DNA from: Nautilus pompilius
Taxonomy: Eukaryota > Mollusca > Cephalopoda > Nautilida > Nautilidae
Reading direction: 5' to 3'
Assembly: GCA_018389105.1 (NCBI GenBank)
Contig: JACATO010000334.1
Coordinates: forward strand, 310,001-374,000
Length of the DNA stretch: 64,000 bases
Positions 23,636-36,339 of the stretch are shown here, one piece after another. Below the pieces are notes generated by a model that made no database searches, had not been told where the DNA came from, and worked only from the letters and a program-made list of their open reading frames with translations. How positions within the stretch are numbered: position 1 is the first letter of the stretch; each line of letters begins with the position of its first letter. The position numbers were made by a program, and so were the translations under genes.

Positions 23636-25045
23636 AGCCTGTTGGTGCAGATAATGTAACCAGGCAGGTTAAAGGTGCTGCTTCCAGAATTAGGAAGTCC
23701 CATTCCCTTGTAATGGATATCCATTGTTCAGGCCATCAACTGAATCTGTGTATAATGATAGACATCTCAATACTGGTGAAACTAGTTAAAAGTTGTATAC
23801 AACCATAGTTAAGTGAATATTTTGTTCTTATTTTTAATGTTAGATGCAATCATGCCTTTTCCCTTAAAATTAATACTTTTTAAAAAAATTTAAAGTGTAT
23901 TTAGCAGTGCTACATTATGTAATTGTCTGTTTGAATTTTTTGGTCTTTCAGATGAGGTTGAACATAACAGACACAGCAACTGAACTGGCAGATTTCTTCA
24001 ATTTTTCCAGATGAGAAATAGTGTGTGTCCGGAGTCAAAGATCACCAAGCTAAAATGATTTATGAAAAACATGGTATTACTTAACTGAAAGATCTATGTA
24101 AAGCCAGAAAGCACTTTCAAATATTTCTTTTTCAGGTGGGTTTAAAGACTGGATTCCTTGGATACTGCCTTTATTTTGCTAAAATCAGTAGTGGAGTGTT
24201 TAGATGTCATCAAGAATGACAGCCCCTTCAAAACAGACAGCATCACCAGGGTACACAGAGTTCATCATTTTTTTTATTGTGTGTAATGAAGTACACTAGA
24301 GATCTGTCTCACCACCAGCTACAGGGGAACTCTGTGGAACTGCTTGAAATAAGATAACATGAATGTTGTCAGGGAAATCAGAGGTGGTCCTTTCTGAAAA
24401 TGATGAAGTAGTGGTTCAAAACAACAGAAAAAAATGACTGAAAACCTTGGTATGGAAATTAAGAAACCAAGAGCATGTGCTCATCAAAAGCAAGAACAAC
24501 ACATCAGCTAATAATGCAGACATTTCTATAAAAGATCTCTATCCATCCTATTCTTAGATCATACAAACCTAGATTTTAGATTAGATTCATGGACAGACAG
24601 ACAGACAGACAGACAAACAGCACATTGTACCCATGAGAAATGCAGTCATCTCCACAAATTAAAAAGAAATAGAGCAGAAAAAGATCTTCCAACAGTTCAA
24701 TAATGCTTACTGAACCTCTATCTGAACATATTTTAAATGATGAACTAGAAGTCTAGGATAAATTGCAGAACTACAAGACAGATCTGCCAGCAAGAGCCCA
24801 AGAAACTTTAAAAATCATGAACAGTAAGCTATTCAGAAGCATCTAAAGCCGGTTGAAGATCCTGCATACATTACCTATCACAACTTGTGATTGTGAAAAG
24901 TTAGTTTCTGCACTTTGACATCTGAAAACCTAATTGTGATCTTCGCTGGAACCAGAAAGACTGAATGGACTTGAATTGCTTCACATCAGTTACAGTATGA
25001 ATATTAACATGCAGCAGCAATTGACATATTTATTTGAACATAACT
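23636..25045 (+). pseudogene. hAT transposase relic, C-terminal part (continues the 17.3-18.0 kb half)
   Basis: The relic resumes at about 23638 with VGADNVTRQVKGAASRI and HCSGHQLNLCI, the family's YDGA-x-x-M-x-G and HC-x-x-H-x-LNL blocks. ITxLKDLCKARK follows near 24083-24115 (an LK-x-LC-x-TRW counterpart). GMEIKKPRACAHQKQEQ lies near 24450-24505 (family KKPR-x-x-x-RQTQR). The dimerisation domain spans about 24866-25026, with LPITTCDCEKLVSAL then ERLNGLELLHISYSMNIN. Many stops break the frame. Only a few residues of the family alignment are missing between this half and the half ending near 18008, so the two are parts of one original gene. Confidence 0.82.
24591..24616. repeat. (GACA)n microsatellite inside the hAT relic
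   Basis: About six GACA units in tandem. Confidence 0.9.
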
Positions 25046-25260
25046 TCCATACCATTCCATTTAACTACTCTTGATATGTTAAATAGTTACTAAATAAGAT
25101 GAACATTGCTATCACAGAGTATGACAGCATACATTTAGTTATTAAAAAAACAAATACATGTAAAATTCATATTTGTTTATTTAATTAATATTTTCATTCA
25201 CTATGCATTCCTAAATTCATCCATTCTTATTTCAATTGTTCTTTGCTTCAATTTTGAAAG

Positions 25261-25351
25261 GCTGTATCTATCCTGCATTCCACAATGGCAATCATTAAAC
25301 TGAAGCAGCTAATCCGTCGGGAAATTCTGGATAACAACACAGTGACAACAG
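25261..25351 (+). CDS. internal exon of an unrecognised plus-strand gene (exon 1 of 3 seen)
   Basis: A 91-nt exon follows TTGCTTCAATTTTGAAAG and ends ACAACAG before GTACCAGG. The frame is open for 30 codons plus one base and codes AVSILHSTMAIIKLKQLIRR then EILDNNTVTT. The composition is much less AT-biased than the flanks. It ends in phase 1, which is what the exon at 27842 needs. The residue pattern suggests amphipathic helix. I do not recognise the family. The exon lies only about 220 bp downstream of the hAT dimerisation domain but shares no family block with it. The upstream phase is assumed to be 0, and earlier exons were not found. Confidence 0.55.
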
Positions 25352-27562
25352 GTACCAGGCAATGATAATATGTTTGAAATTAAATTAACCAAATCGTAAT
25401 GAGTGAATGGCTGTGAAAATAAAGCAAATCCCATTCTATGCACTTGAAAACATAACTGTGAACTCAGCATACATTTATTTTATACAACTATCATAAAGGC
25501 AACTATATGAAATAATATAAAACATGGGCTATTCTATTGCTGTGCCCACAATTAAGTCACTGTGTGTAAATAATTTCACAGTACCCATTTGCTTACTGCC
25601 ATGTGGAGTTAAAGAGAATTTTTTCTTGTTAATTCTAACACGGTGTTAATTTGTAGATTCTTCTGATATAATTTATGGAGTAAAGGAAAAAACAAATAAA
25701 AACTTTATTCTTCTTACTTGCCTTGTCTCTTTAAAAGGGAAAATAACTATTGATACCCTCTTCTCAAACTGTGTCTACATAGAAAATGTATCATCAAAAG
25801 TTTTAGACAATCTGATGTTTTTAGTGCATTAACAAAGTAAAAATTATTCTAATTCACCCTTTCTGATAAAATAGTGTAAATCATCTCAGAATCAGTTTTC
25901 AAACAATTTTATATTTTTTAATATTATATATATACCAGTTATTCCCTCCAAAAACATGGAGTTAATTAAGCTTAAATGACACAAGAGATTTTATCATTCC
26001 AAATACCAAGCTTTCAAACTTAAACATACAAATTTCTTGAAATGTGCTACTTTTCTGCATCACTTGTAGAGTGTTGGTTATGAATACTGATTGTAATTAA
26101 GGTATTTGGAAAAACTGGTGCTGCTGAGCATTTTATTACTATTATTAGTATATTAAAATATAAATTAATTAGCTTGGATGCATATGATTTGAGAAGAGAT
26201 GAAAAAAGACCACTTTTCATATGGCTAATACAGAAAAAAATAGCTGCAGGATATCCATAGAATCTCTACACACAATCATCAATCACACCAATTTGTAAGA
26301 CTTCTTTATTTTTATATTGTATTTACTCTAGCTATGGGTCCGTTTTGTATCAGAACAGAGTCTCTCTAAACTTAGTCAATCGTTCCAAACAAATATTAAC
26401 ATTTGTTATGTCAGTAAGAACTTGTGGAGATTTTTTCAATGTCTTCCTCCCTTATTTCCTTGCACACAAGGCATTAAGGTAAGGCAAAATATACGCATTT
26501 CATTAGTAAATTATGCTGCACACTTGTTTGCTTCCTTCTTTCCTCTGAACTTTACCACTTCCACCATTTCCAATTTCAAAAAATCCTTTTCTTGGTTGTG
26601 CTATGGTTTTGCAGATGTCAAACATGATTTAACACTTAGTTATTTTGGTCATTTTAAGATAACTTTCCTCCTGAATCATTTCACTTTACTTGTTGCACAG
26701 GTAACTGAGAGGACATTTTGTAAGGACAACACCCATTAGCCATAAAATAAGAGAGGGAGGGAGGGAAGAGAGATGGTTTTCTCTCATACACCTTCTGTGA
26801 AGTGAAAACTCAAAGGACCTTCTAAATGTAATTTAATGTGGATGAATCAGCCTCTGTCTGCCTGTCCCTGGAAGCATACATGCACTCACTCATACATATA
26901 TATCAATCAAAATTCCACTCTGCCACAACTTCACAGAGAAATTAAGATGGCGTGACTGATATCTTCAGAGTAGTTTATTTGCTTAAACAAGTGTGGAAAT
27001 TAAATCATTTCACAAGTAGTTTTCCCTTAAATACTCTCCCCCACCACCCGCCATTTCCACAAGATGATTTTTTCCTCCCACCTTTGTCTTGACACATACG
27101 AACACAAATCTTCCCTTGATATTTGTCTGTTCTGTTAGTCATCAATCTCATTGGAAAATATATTAGAAACAAACCAGCATACACTAAGTACAACGATGAT
27201 GATGATGATATTAAAAAAGGCAGGGTTTTTTTTTTTCTTTTTGTACAAATATTTATAGCTTTCTGGATCTTTAAGGAGTAATCTGTATTTCAGTAATAAC
27301 TACTTTTTTCCTCCCAAATACATCTGGGCCCAAACTGAGATCATATGAACACACATGAAAAATGAAAAAAAAAGTGTGTAGGATTTTCAAGAAAGACCTA
27401 GCAGGTACCCCCCCTTTTTTTCATCACATAATTAACTTTGAATACTTTTAATCCTTTTATTACCATAAATTATTTGTTATAGTTTATTGGTAAACTTTTA
27501 TGCAGGTGCATCTGAAGTAAATCTCATTTCTAGCCAAAAGAATATTTATGACTACATAGCCT

Positions 27563-27576
27563 GGGGGGGGGGGGGG
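27563..27576. repeat. G14 homopolymer
   Basis: An uninterrupted run of 14 G in an otherwise AT-rich stretch. Confidence 0.9.
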
Positions 27577-27810
27577 CAGCCATTGCCTAGAATCTTTTAC
27601 TACTAACAGAATTATGTATGTGTTTCACTTTCCTCGTGGAATAATCTCCATCTCTGATTATCTTTAATATATATTTTTTTACATAGAGAATTTCTTCTGC
27701 TACATAAGTAAATAGATTCTTTTCATTTTTGTTGGTTTTATGAAATCAACTATCACTTTTCCCAGAAAGTGTATGTCCACAAAATAATTTAAAATATAAA
27801 GTATCCCCTT

Positions 27811-27826
27811 CTCTCTCTCTCTCTCT
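27811..27826 (+). repeat. (CT)n run forming a polypyrimidine tract
   Basis: Eight CT units lie 15 bp upstream of the CACAG acceptor at 27841, the position expected for a U2AF-binding tract. Confidence 0.8.
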
Positions 27827-27841
27827 TGCCCCCAATCACAG

Positions 27842-27903
27842 AGGTGGGTTTGCTCATGCGCAGCAAGCAGACAGACACAAGCTTGTCTTCCCTAAATAAA
27901 CAG
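27842..27903 (+). CDS. internal exon of the same plus-strand gene (exon 2 of 3 seen)
   Basis: A 62-nt exon follows a strong acceptor (CT run, then CCCAATCACAG) and ends AAACAG before GTAAAGTG. It enters in phase 1 and leaves in phase 0, matching both neighbours. The two entering bases AG complete a Glu codon with the last base of the exon at 25261. The coded peptide is VGLLMRSKQTDTSLSSLNKQ, which reads as a Ser/Thr-rich, polar linker or coiled segment. Phase agreement on both sides is the main support; alone it would be too short to call. Confidence 0.58.
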
Positions 27904-30900
27904 GTAAAGTGAAGCTTGGGTTATTAACAGGCTGAGAATGTAAACGTGGGTGGAGCCTTAATTTACTACAGACTCTCAAGATAAAGGTGTAGTGTACCAA
28001 GGGAAAATAAACAATGTAAAACCCAATTCTGCCCCTTCACTTTTGTCCACGAAAAAAATGGGAGGAGAAAGATAGACAGATAGAGGGGGAAAGAGCGAGC
28101 CAGCCAAGGAAGATAAAAACCTAGTAGGATATACAGTGAAGCAAAAGTACCTCAAATCCCTCAGGTGAGAGACTCAGGGCAGCTATTTTAGAGAAAACAA
28201 GAATTTCCAAAGTGTGACACCTAGTATCATCAGCTGTATTGATTTTCAGCCACTATAAATAAGCAAACAAAAAAAATAAATAAATAAAAAATAACATCAC
28301 ACAAAATAGACAAAAGATATAAATGTACTGCTCCTTTTTTCTTGGCATGAAGAATTCTTTTGTATCAGTCCAAAGCAGAAATATTTGTCCTAATGCTATA
28401 TTTGTCCATACCGAAATTCTGATGTTTATTTAAAGGTAATGCTAAATCTATCTATAATTTTTTGAGATAGAAAAGAACGAGCTAAAATATACATGTTTAT
28501 TACAATGGGTCATGTCTTATTCTCATTTCCAAAGTAATCTACAACACAATGACAAACCAATTCACCACATAGTATTTGTCATTGACTTTTAATAAAAAAA
28601 ACAAAGAACTATTAAATTTCACATGCATGAGAGAAGATACCACAGCTGACATCTATTTATAGAACCACATTTAATCTTAAAGGTCTTACCAAATGTTGCC
28701 TTCTTAATACAGATTGTTTTTCAATAAAAACCATATATGCACATATTGCCCAAAATACAGCAAATCTTTGGTATATTGGCATTTTCACTTTGTCCTTATC
28801 AACTGTTTGTTGTAATTCAACATGCATTTTACTTCCAAATCTTTCCTGCAGTCTAATTAGGTATACACAAGGATTTCTTCAAAATAAAATCTAAACTCTT
28901 GTTAACAGACATCTGACTTATACTATTCGAAATGAGACACATGTATAAATAAACTCATAGTCTCCCTAAAACCAGAAGAGTATCTGTGTCAATACAAACC
29001 CTGTTGGTGCCTTATTTTTTTTTAAAACACAAACTGTCAACTGCTTACGTTTTTTATACATCTCCCTCATTTTTCCAAAATATTTCACATCTGAAGTACT
29101 ATAGCCCACAATTGTTCATGCTTAAATAAGTCCAGTGAAAATGTATTTCAAAACAGTTTTAATGCACTAAAATATATCTAAATGTCTTAGTAACTTCCGC
29201 TACAAAATCAAATTTTTCATTTTTAAATGACTTTCAATCAGTGATACCTTTTCCCTAACATAGACAACTGCACTCCTAGTGAAATTTAATGATTTAAGCA
29301 GTAATAGTAAGCTCAATAATCACTTTTTTCTTTTAATTAGGAACTCTCTAGAAACTGAGGTAAAATATATACTACTAAAAATTTGCTAAGAATTAAATGA
29401 TTATCAACAAACCATGAATATTATTAATACATCTAATACTAGTAAAATTTACTTTCAGTCCCTAATCCCTTCTTTGAGACTTACAGCCACAGGTATAGCC
29501 AAATTTTGTCCAGTATTAGGGTTTGAGATACACGTGAATATATGGTCCTTTAATTTCCATGTACATGTCAGTGTGATCCATGCAGTTAATTTGACATTTA
29601 AGAAGTGCTTCCTTGCCAAGTTAGTTATTGTTAATATTGTTCGAAACAAAATAGCACAACAGCAACAGAGATAACATGCCAGAGAGATAAACAACTCAAT
29701 GTCATGTGACAGATGAGGTTAACATAAACCATAGAATAATTTATAGAGCCTGGACTCAGCATCAGAGTCTTAGTAGTCCTGCTAGACAGCATGGAAGCCA
29801 ATCTAAGTCAGCAACATATTGTTGGGATTACTTTTTGGTCTAGCAAGTCAGAAGAAACTGTTTTCAGACAACTCAGTTGAAGTCTGAACTTCAAAATGTA
29901 TAAGGTACCAAAGTCTCAACAAAATAAAAGAGAGGTAGGGAGACTGTTGATGCTATAACGCTGCTTATCATGCCGTTGACAAGCCTGCAGTACTTGTACA
30001 GTATGTTCAACTGTGTTCATAATCTGGTTGAAGAGGACCTGCATATTGAGTATAAATCATTTGCATGTGAGTTTACATGGTTGCTCTGTTCTGGAGATGA
30101 TGACTATCACATTAAATGTTGTATGTGTAATGCCATGTTTAAGATTCTTTTCTCAATATGCAGCTTAAAGAAAATGCAAGATTTGAAATTTAAAAAAAAA
30201 AAAAAAGTCTAGGAACCAAAGCCAAATAAATCTAGAGAGGCTACCACCAGAAACTGCTGGCTGGTAAATGAAATGAGAAAAAAGAAAATCTATAGAGCTT
30301 AGTTGGAACCTTATTCCTAAAAGATAACAATAAAGAGAAGAGAAAATATATAAAAATCATTTGACAAGGAAAAGGTGCTATAATTATTTATACATTTTAA
30401 TTATATTTACTCACAAACAATAATCCTTTCTACTAAAGTCTGTTTTTATGAAATAGTTTATTTAAAAACTCTCTTGCTTAATTGTCTTATTGTGTTTTGA
30501 TGTTAACTTGCAACGGTCTGCAAGAGAGAGGGCTCACTAAATTTGTGATGGCTTGTTTATCAGTTGCATTTGACATTCTAATCCATTATTGCTGAAAAAA
30601 AGGCATGTGAACTATCACCTGAATGTTACAGACATACACAAAAATGAAAACAAAACAAACATATAATGTAATAATTACAGTATTTCCTTCAGCAAGGCAA
30701 CTTTACTTCTTTAGCTTGGCTAACTCTATCATGTATATCTGAACTTAGAATAAAGCTGGTAGACTTATCTGTGTCTATCAGTGAGCTAGTTAATTATGGG
30801 TTTATCATCACCTAGCCATGCTTGCTCAGCATGGCATGTAAATCAAAAGGATGTCAAAATTCATGCTATTGTATTATTTATAAAAAAACATAGAAAAACA

Positions 30901-32787
30901 GATGTTAATAAGTTGAGAGCATACAAAGGAGTTCATCAACATTTGAAAATAGACAAATGATAGATGATAAAATTGCAGCTTTGTTCCATAAAGAAAATAA
31001 TCTGCAGGATTTATATCTTACAAAAGAGAAATTTCAGTCAAGATAAAAATGTATGTAAAAAAATTCAAAGGTATGTATCTAAATTTTTAAAAAAGATAAT
31101 CTAAAAATGTTTTGGCTCTGACAGTTTTCAGTCAATACTGTTTTTGCACCAATATATCTTGAGAGTTTTTAAGATTTAATTGAAGGAAAAATTTTAGAAA
31201 ATTGTGCACTCAACCACTGGATAAAATTTATTACAAACTCCATTAGTAGATGGCTATAATATTTACTGCTGTAAATTTCAAGTTTTGAAAGTAAAGTTTT
31301 AAAAAAATGAAATAGATAAAAAAAATTTGAAAAATAAAATAACTAAGCAGGCCACTGGCTTGCTCCACCTTTGCCACGGGTTGGCCTGGTATTGCAGTAC
31401 CTCCAGGAGCGGCCCATCCCCACTACCAGTGCTAATCATTATTAATCCTAATCACCAATTTACTTCATTTTTAAAATTAAAAAAAAATTTTTCAAAGGGA
31501 GGTAATAGTGAGAAACGTGCAAATAAAATTACCTCCCTTTAAAAAAAACAGAAAATTAGAACTGACAACAAAGCAAGCAACCACATAAAATCATGTTTTG
31601 TAGAGACTGTTCATTAAATCACCAGTTTGTCTGCATGTAGTCAACCTGTTTATATTCTTTGGTGACTCATTCCAAATGATAAGTAGTTTTTCATACATCT
31701 GCAATGGAAAAGTACCAAACGGAACTGCGTTCCTCAGAAATTTTAAAAAAAGAAAAGAAACCTTAAACCAATAAAAAAAAGTGTTGGCACCAGTTGTGAC
31801 GATGTTGATAAAAGCCTGTCCTCCCACCAATGGTCAATTGGTCAGCAGTGTAGACAATCTTGATCAATCAATCAATGTAATCATGGTTGTGTTCTCTGTT
31901 AATCCAATTCTTAATTTGGATTCGGGTATCTGGCACTCAGTGATTGATTATTATTGATCTACGTGGACAGCCAAATTAACGGCATATTTTGGCCAGTATG
32001 TATCGGTCAAGGACAAAACTCTCCAGAGAGAGTGAATTGGCCAACAAACAGCATTGGATAGCCGCCAAGATTCACATCCATTTGAAGCATTCTTACAGAG
32101 TTCAGGAGGTTTATTGATTTTTTTTTCTTTTTATGTTATAAAACCACCCTCCTTAAAAAAAATTTCCACTTACCAATAATTTTCTGCATATTTTTTTAAA
32201 GCATTTGTATATTTATACCAGCATAAACCAGCCCATTAATTTCATTATCTTGAAGAGTTACTCATGTAAAATGTTTGTTAATAAAATTACATGTTAAAAC
32301 CTGTTAATAACGACCACAATGAAGACAGACTTCGTAATCGAGTTTTAGTTTCAACAAATAATTAACAATAGTCTACAAATAAAATGCTGTTTCAACAAAT
32401 ACTATTTAGAAGTTAAACAATAACAGAAAGATTTGTTTAAAAACATAAAAACAGATTTGCTAATTAACATAATTGCACAACAATTCAGTGCTGAGGAATA
32501 TATCTAAGGAGGTTCCCCTGACCATGAGAAGTAAAGGGTGGGAGAGGAGAAGAGAGAGATACTATCTCCTCTTTGGCTAGCCAACAAAAACTTCAGTGGG
32601 TACTGACTGACTCAATCAATCACCCAACCCCTTTAATTCAAAATAATCTCTCATCTTGAAAATTAAATGAACAAACAAAAATCAACTTACAGTATTTGCA
32701 ATGAAATGTAAAAGCTAAGACAATGAGCCCCTGCAGTTCTTGCCGGTGCAATATTTTATCCTTACACAATTTTTTGATTTTTTATAG
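27904..32787 (+). other. probable intron of the plus-strand gene
   Basis: A long AT-rich stretch of about 4.9 kb. It holds the inverted repeat at 31494-31540 and a short GC-rich patch at about 31350-31425, with no other exon recognised. Confidence 0.45.
31494..31540. repeat. perfect 13-bp inverted repeat, AAAGGGAGGTAAT
   Basis: The arms at 31494-31506 and 31528-31540 are exact complements around a 21-bp spacer. I associate GGGAGGTAAT termini with small repeats that are abundant in molluscan genomes. This may be a miniature or remnant element, or a hairpin in the intron RNA. Confidence 0.6.
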
Positions 32788-32874
32788 ATTATAGAAAACG
32801 GAAAAAGAAAAAAATTACTCTGTAGAAATCCAATTGAACACCATACATGGACTGGTGCTAATGGGACAGCTAAG
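32788..32874 (+). CDS. internal exon of the same plus-strand gene (exon 3 of 3 seen)
   Basis: An 87-nt exon with acceptor TTTTTTGATTTTTTATAG and donor GCTAAG/GTAATC. It is phase 0 on both sides and codes 29 residues: IIENGKRKKLLCRNPIEHHT followed by WTGANGTAK. A basic patch (GKRKK) is followed by a compact P-I-E-H-H-T-W-T-G stretch, so a nucleic-acid or nuclear role is possible but only an inference. Together the three exons code 80 residues with no stop at the joined phases. No downstream exon was found before 54 kb. Confidence 0.55.
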
Positions 32875-32984
32875 GTAATCAAATATTTCAAAACAGCTTT
32901 GGCATTTGGTTCAAGACAGACCAGCGATTATGTAGTTAAATACGTCTTCTGACCAATTTTTTTTTTTGTTTTGCTCATCAGTCT

Positions 32985-33190
32985 TTACAAGGGAAACTAC
33001 CCTGGCAGCAGCCTTCCACCACAGACCACCCCTGACCCTGCCATTTTGACAAGGAAATCCTTACTAGAATGTGGGAGAAAATCCATATAACAAGCTGGTA
33101 AAACAGAAAGAGAGGGGAAACCATGCCAAAGAGGTATGCTAAACCACGTTGAACTCAATGGGGATTGAACTCGGGTTTCCTGTGCATTAT
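32985..33190 (-). repeat. tRNA-derived SINE, minus orientation
   Basis: On the minus strand GAGTTCAATCCCC is a good B box (plus 33162-33174). It is preceded by an anticodon-arm-like GCTTTTCATAATGC and followed by a body containing TTTTCTCCCACATTCTAG and AAGGATTTCC, also seen in the SINE at 50.1 kb. The A box is not clear. Confidence 0.55.
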
Positions 33191-36100
33191 GAAAAGCATA
33201 GTAATACTGTGTTTTTGTGCAATGTTTCAATCTGTGGTAATTGCTAGGTGGGCAGATGTCATGAATGTTACAACAACCTTAAAGTTCTCTAGGCTTCAGG
33301 GAATGGCAGAGATTTCTGTAATTACTGTTTCATCAGCTGCTAGGTTGGTAGGTGCCACAGTCACAAGTTTGATGTCAGAAAACGGATTTCCACTGAATTA
33401 CCTGCGAGAAAGTCAATGCTCAGATCCAACACATTCTACTAATCAGGAATGTCTGATCACCTCTGTATATTTGAATGATAGTGCCCATTCCCAAATTACA
33501 TTTTATACACATTCAATAATACTTTTTCCAAAAGATACAAAAAGCAAGCAGAACAAACAAAATAATGACACAAATATATTATCTAACTGTTTGCCACCAT
33601 AGAGGTGAAATAAATTCAAATCACTGCATAAGGAATTTTCCATTGAGTTCAACTGGGAAAGATTTAACATGAATATAGAAATTCACTGTTAATTTTAGTA
33701 ATAATAGCAAAGAAAAATTCAGAGTACTTGCCGAAAATAAACTGAGAGAGAATTAAAGTGACTTACATTGAGATATGAAAGAAACCTTTGTTGCAAGAAC
33801 AAAAGAAAATCAAAAACAAAGATTCAAAAAAATAAAGCAAAGGTAGTTCTGATTAACTTGACAGGTATTTAGGATAATTGTTAACAAAGGAAAGAATAAA
33901 AGTAGAAAACTTCAATAATCAATCTTAAAAGCAGATGGCAGCCACAAATTAATTTGAAATTAGACATATAAATAATTCATAATTTAGAAAACAAACAAAT
34001 CTCTAATAAGTATTAAGAATTAGTGCCAGTAATATTTAAAAAAAAAAAGAACTGCTGCCAAAATCCCCAAGATCCATTAAAGCTGATATATGACTAGTGA
34101 ATCTTTTATAATTACATTGGCGCAAGCTGTCATCAATGTGGACAAACCTCTTGATTCTTACACAGACGGTGCGCACAACACTATAGCCTCTTCTCAGAAC
34201 ACCTCTCTCCACCATGTAAAAACATGTAGACAGTAAACTCAGCAATTCAGCAAAGAACACTAAATGTGGAAGCAACATCAGAGTTAATAAAAAACATAAT
34301 CAAAACTCAAAACGTAGTGGAGTTCTTCTCCACAGGCAAGGAGGGCGCTTAATACTTGAAACTGAGCAACATCAGGTTTACTATGCAATTCAATCATTGA
34401 TGGTTCAGACCCAAATCCAAGTCCAGTTGGTCATGAGTTATGCTTTTTTTCCCTGAATTTTAAATTTTGTTTTATATGCTGTCTATGTGATGAAAGAAAA
34501 GCTTAATGAAGTTAAGAAATATTCATCTGAATATTCTGAGTCGTCGGTCAAATTAAGATAATTGAATTTTCTTTAAAATATCATATATATATATATATAT
34601 ATTATTCAACAAATGTAGCTGCTTATAATCTTAATTCATCATAATTATTCAAGAAATCCAATTTTCAATAAAAGGAAAAGCCTTTTTCTTCAATAACCTG
34701 AAATGAAACTATTTATGCTTACATTTGGATTAACGTGGAATGGAAAGACTACTTTCAAACCTGAAACGTTGCCAGCATCTTCCTCCTCTACTTTAGAACA
34801 ATAAATCTTCACATTCATTTGGGGAGATTGGATGCTGTCTGTTTCCCATATCAACGTTACACATTTAAGGAGCTTAAATAATGAACTAGGTCTCTGGGGT
34901 TATGCAATTATGACTGTCAGTAAGCAAGACATGGATGCAGATAACTGTTTAGCCTTTCTCAATAGTTGTGCAACTTTGGCACGATTATCAGTCTCCAAAC
35001 AATGTTACATGAAATCACAAATATACTGTAATCTAGACCTTATTCAATAAACATGTCAGCCTAAAACTTACAAGATAAACAAAATTAACTTCTCAATATT
35101 GGAATGTTTATAAAAGTCATTCTATGCATATGCTAACTGCTTAATGAAAAATACATACAGAAAACAATTAAAGATGAAATTTGTTGACCTATCCAAAAGT
35201 ATTTAATGAATCACTATTTAGCATAATGGTACACTACTTTTTTTTTATTTGCACACTTTGTAAACAAAATGCACAATATTTATAGCATTTAATATTTTAA
35301 ATATATCTGATACAGACATTTCATGGCTTCTCAAACAATCTTATTAGCAAATACACCAGCTAAGAGTAAATGTTACTTTTAAAGTTTTCCATGTGCCTAT
35401 TTAATGTAATTATAATACCTATGTTTCTCTTAACTGCCAATCTTTTACAGTATCCATTTAAATGTATAAGTATTGTGCATGTATGCAAGACTAATGAACA
35501 TGATACTGCAGAGAATCTCCGTAGAGCTACAGTACAGCAGTTTGTATAGACTGTCAAAATGAGCCTTCATGTATATAGACACTTTACTGAGTCATCTATG
35601 ACAATCAAATTCAAGTAATATTGACATTTTGAAAAAAAAAAAAAACAAAAAGATTTTACCAAAAAATTCTATTATTTCAATTTTTCAGGATAGCCTATCA
35701 CTAATATATAAAAAATGAATTATGATTACAAGTAAACACCCTTTTTTTGGAATGTGGGGTGGAGGAGGTTAACACCATCATGGAATAAAATGTAAATTGT
35801 CTACTTGTCCACCTAATTTCCTAGATTCAAACAGAACAAATGGAAAAAAAAAAAAAATTGACAGAGGAAGATGGTTTTTGAGTGTATCATATAATTAGGC
35901 CGATGATTCATGCCTATTAGTATCTACAGTACCAGGGAAGTAGTGTGCATCTCGACAAGCTGTACTGCATCCATTTCTAGCTTAGTGCATCCCTAAGTGG
36001 TCAGTCCAGACTTGGCCTGTGGCTGGCTAGCTGGCTAGCTCCAATCATCATGGCATACTTTCTACTGACTCATACTAATCAGCCACTTGGAATTTACTTA

Positions 36101-36303
36101 CTATGGATTAAATAATAATAATAATACATTTTTATATAAATAATAATTTCTCATACAATTATAATGACAAGAATAGTGTTTGAGAAACCTAACATTTTTA
36201 GGGAGATATAGAAGTATTTAATTATTTTAAAAATAACTCAAAGTTAATGAACAACACTATACATCTGGCATTCAGCTAACTGACACCCATGGCAACTACA
36301 GAC
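33191..36303. other. non-coding stretch; one 145-codon frame of doubtful status
   Basis: The plus frame 33165-33602 starts in the SINE. From the ATG at 33189 it reads like a signal peptide (MKSIVILCFCAMFQSVVIA) followed by a polar region. It has no family resemblance I can see and no promoter or splice context. The minus frame at 34036-34278 has some codon-like composition but no consistent exon borders. A TA run lies near 34584-34602. Confidence 0.35.
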
Positions 36304-36338
<35 letters not shown>

Positions 36339-36339
36339 A
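36304..36339. repeat. (TA)n microsatellite
   Basis: A near-perfect TA run of about 36 bp. Confidence 0.9.

Larger units (their letters stand above)
25352..27841 (+). other. probable intron of the plus-strand gene
   Basis: AT-rich, with no transposon protein or other exon recognised. It ends in a (CT)n run that serves as the polypyrimidine tract of the next acceptor. Confidence 0.5.

Noticed and set aside
33165-33602. 145-codon plus-strand ORF with a signal-peptide-like start at the ATG at 33189
   Set aside because: It begins inside a SINE, has no splice or promoter context and no recognisable family. It is unusually long for this composition, so I keep it only as a note.
34036-34278. 80-codon minus-strand ORF with some codon-like composition
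   Set aside because: An internal strong donor (TCTGT/GTAAGA) conflicts with the open frame and no acceptor or partner exon fits.
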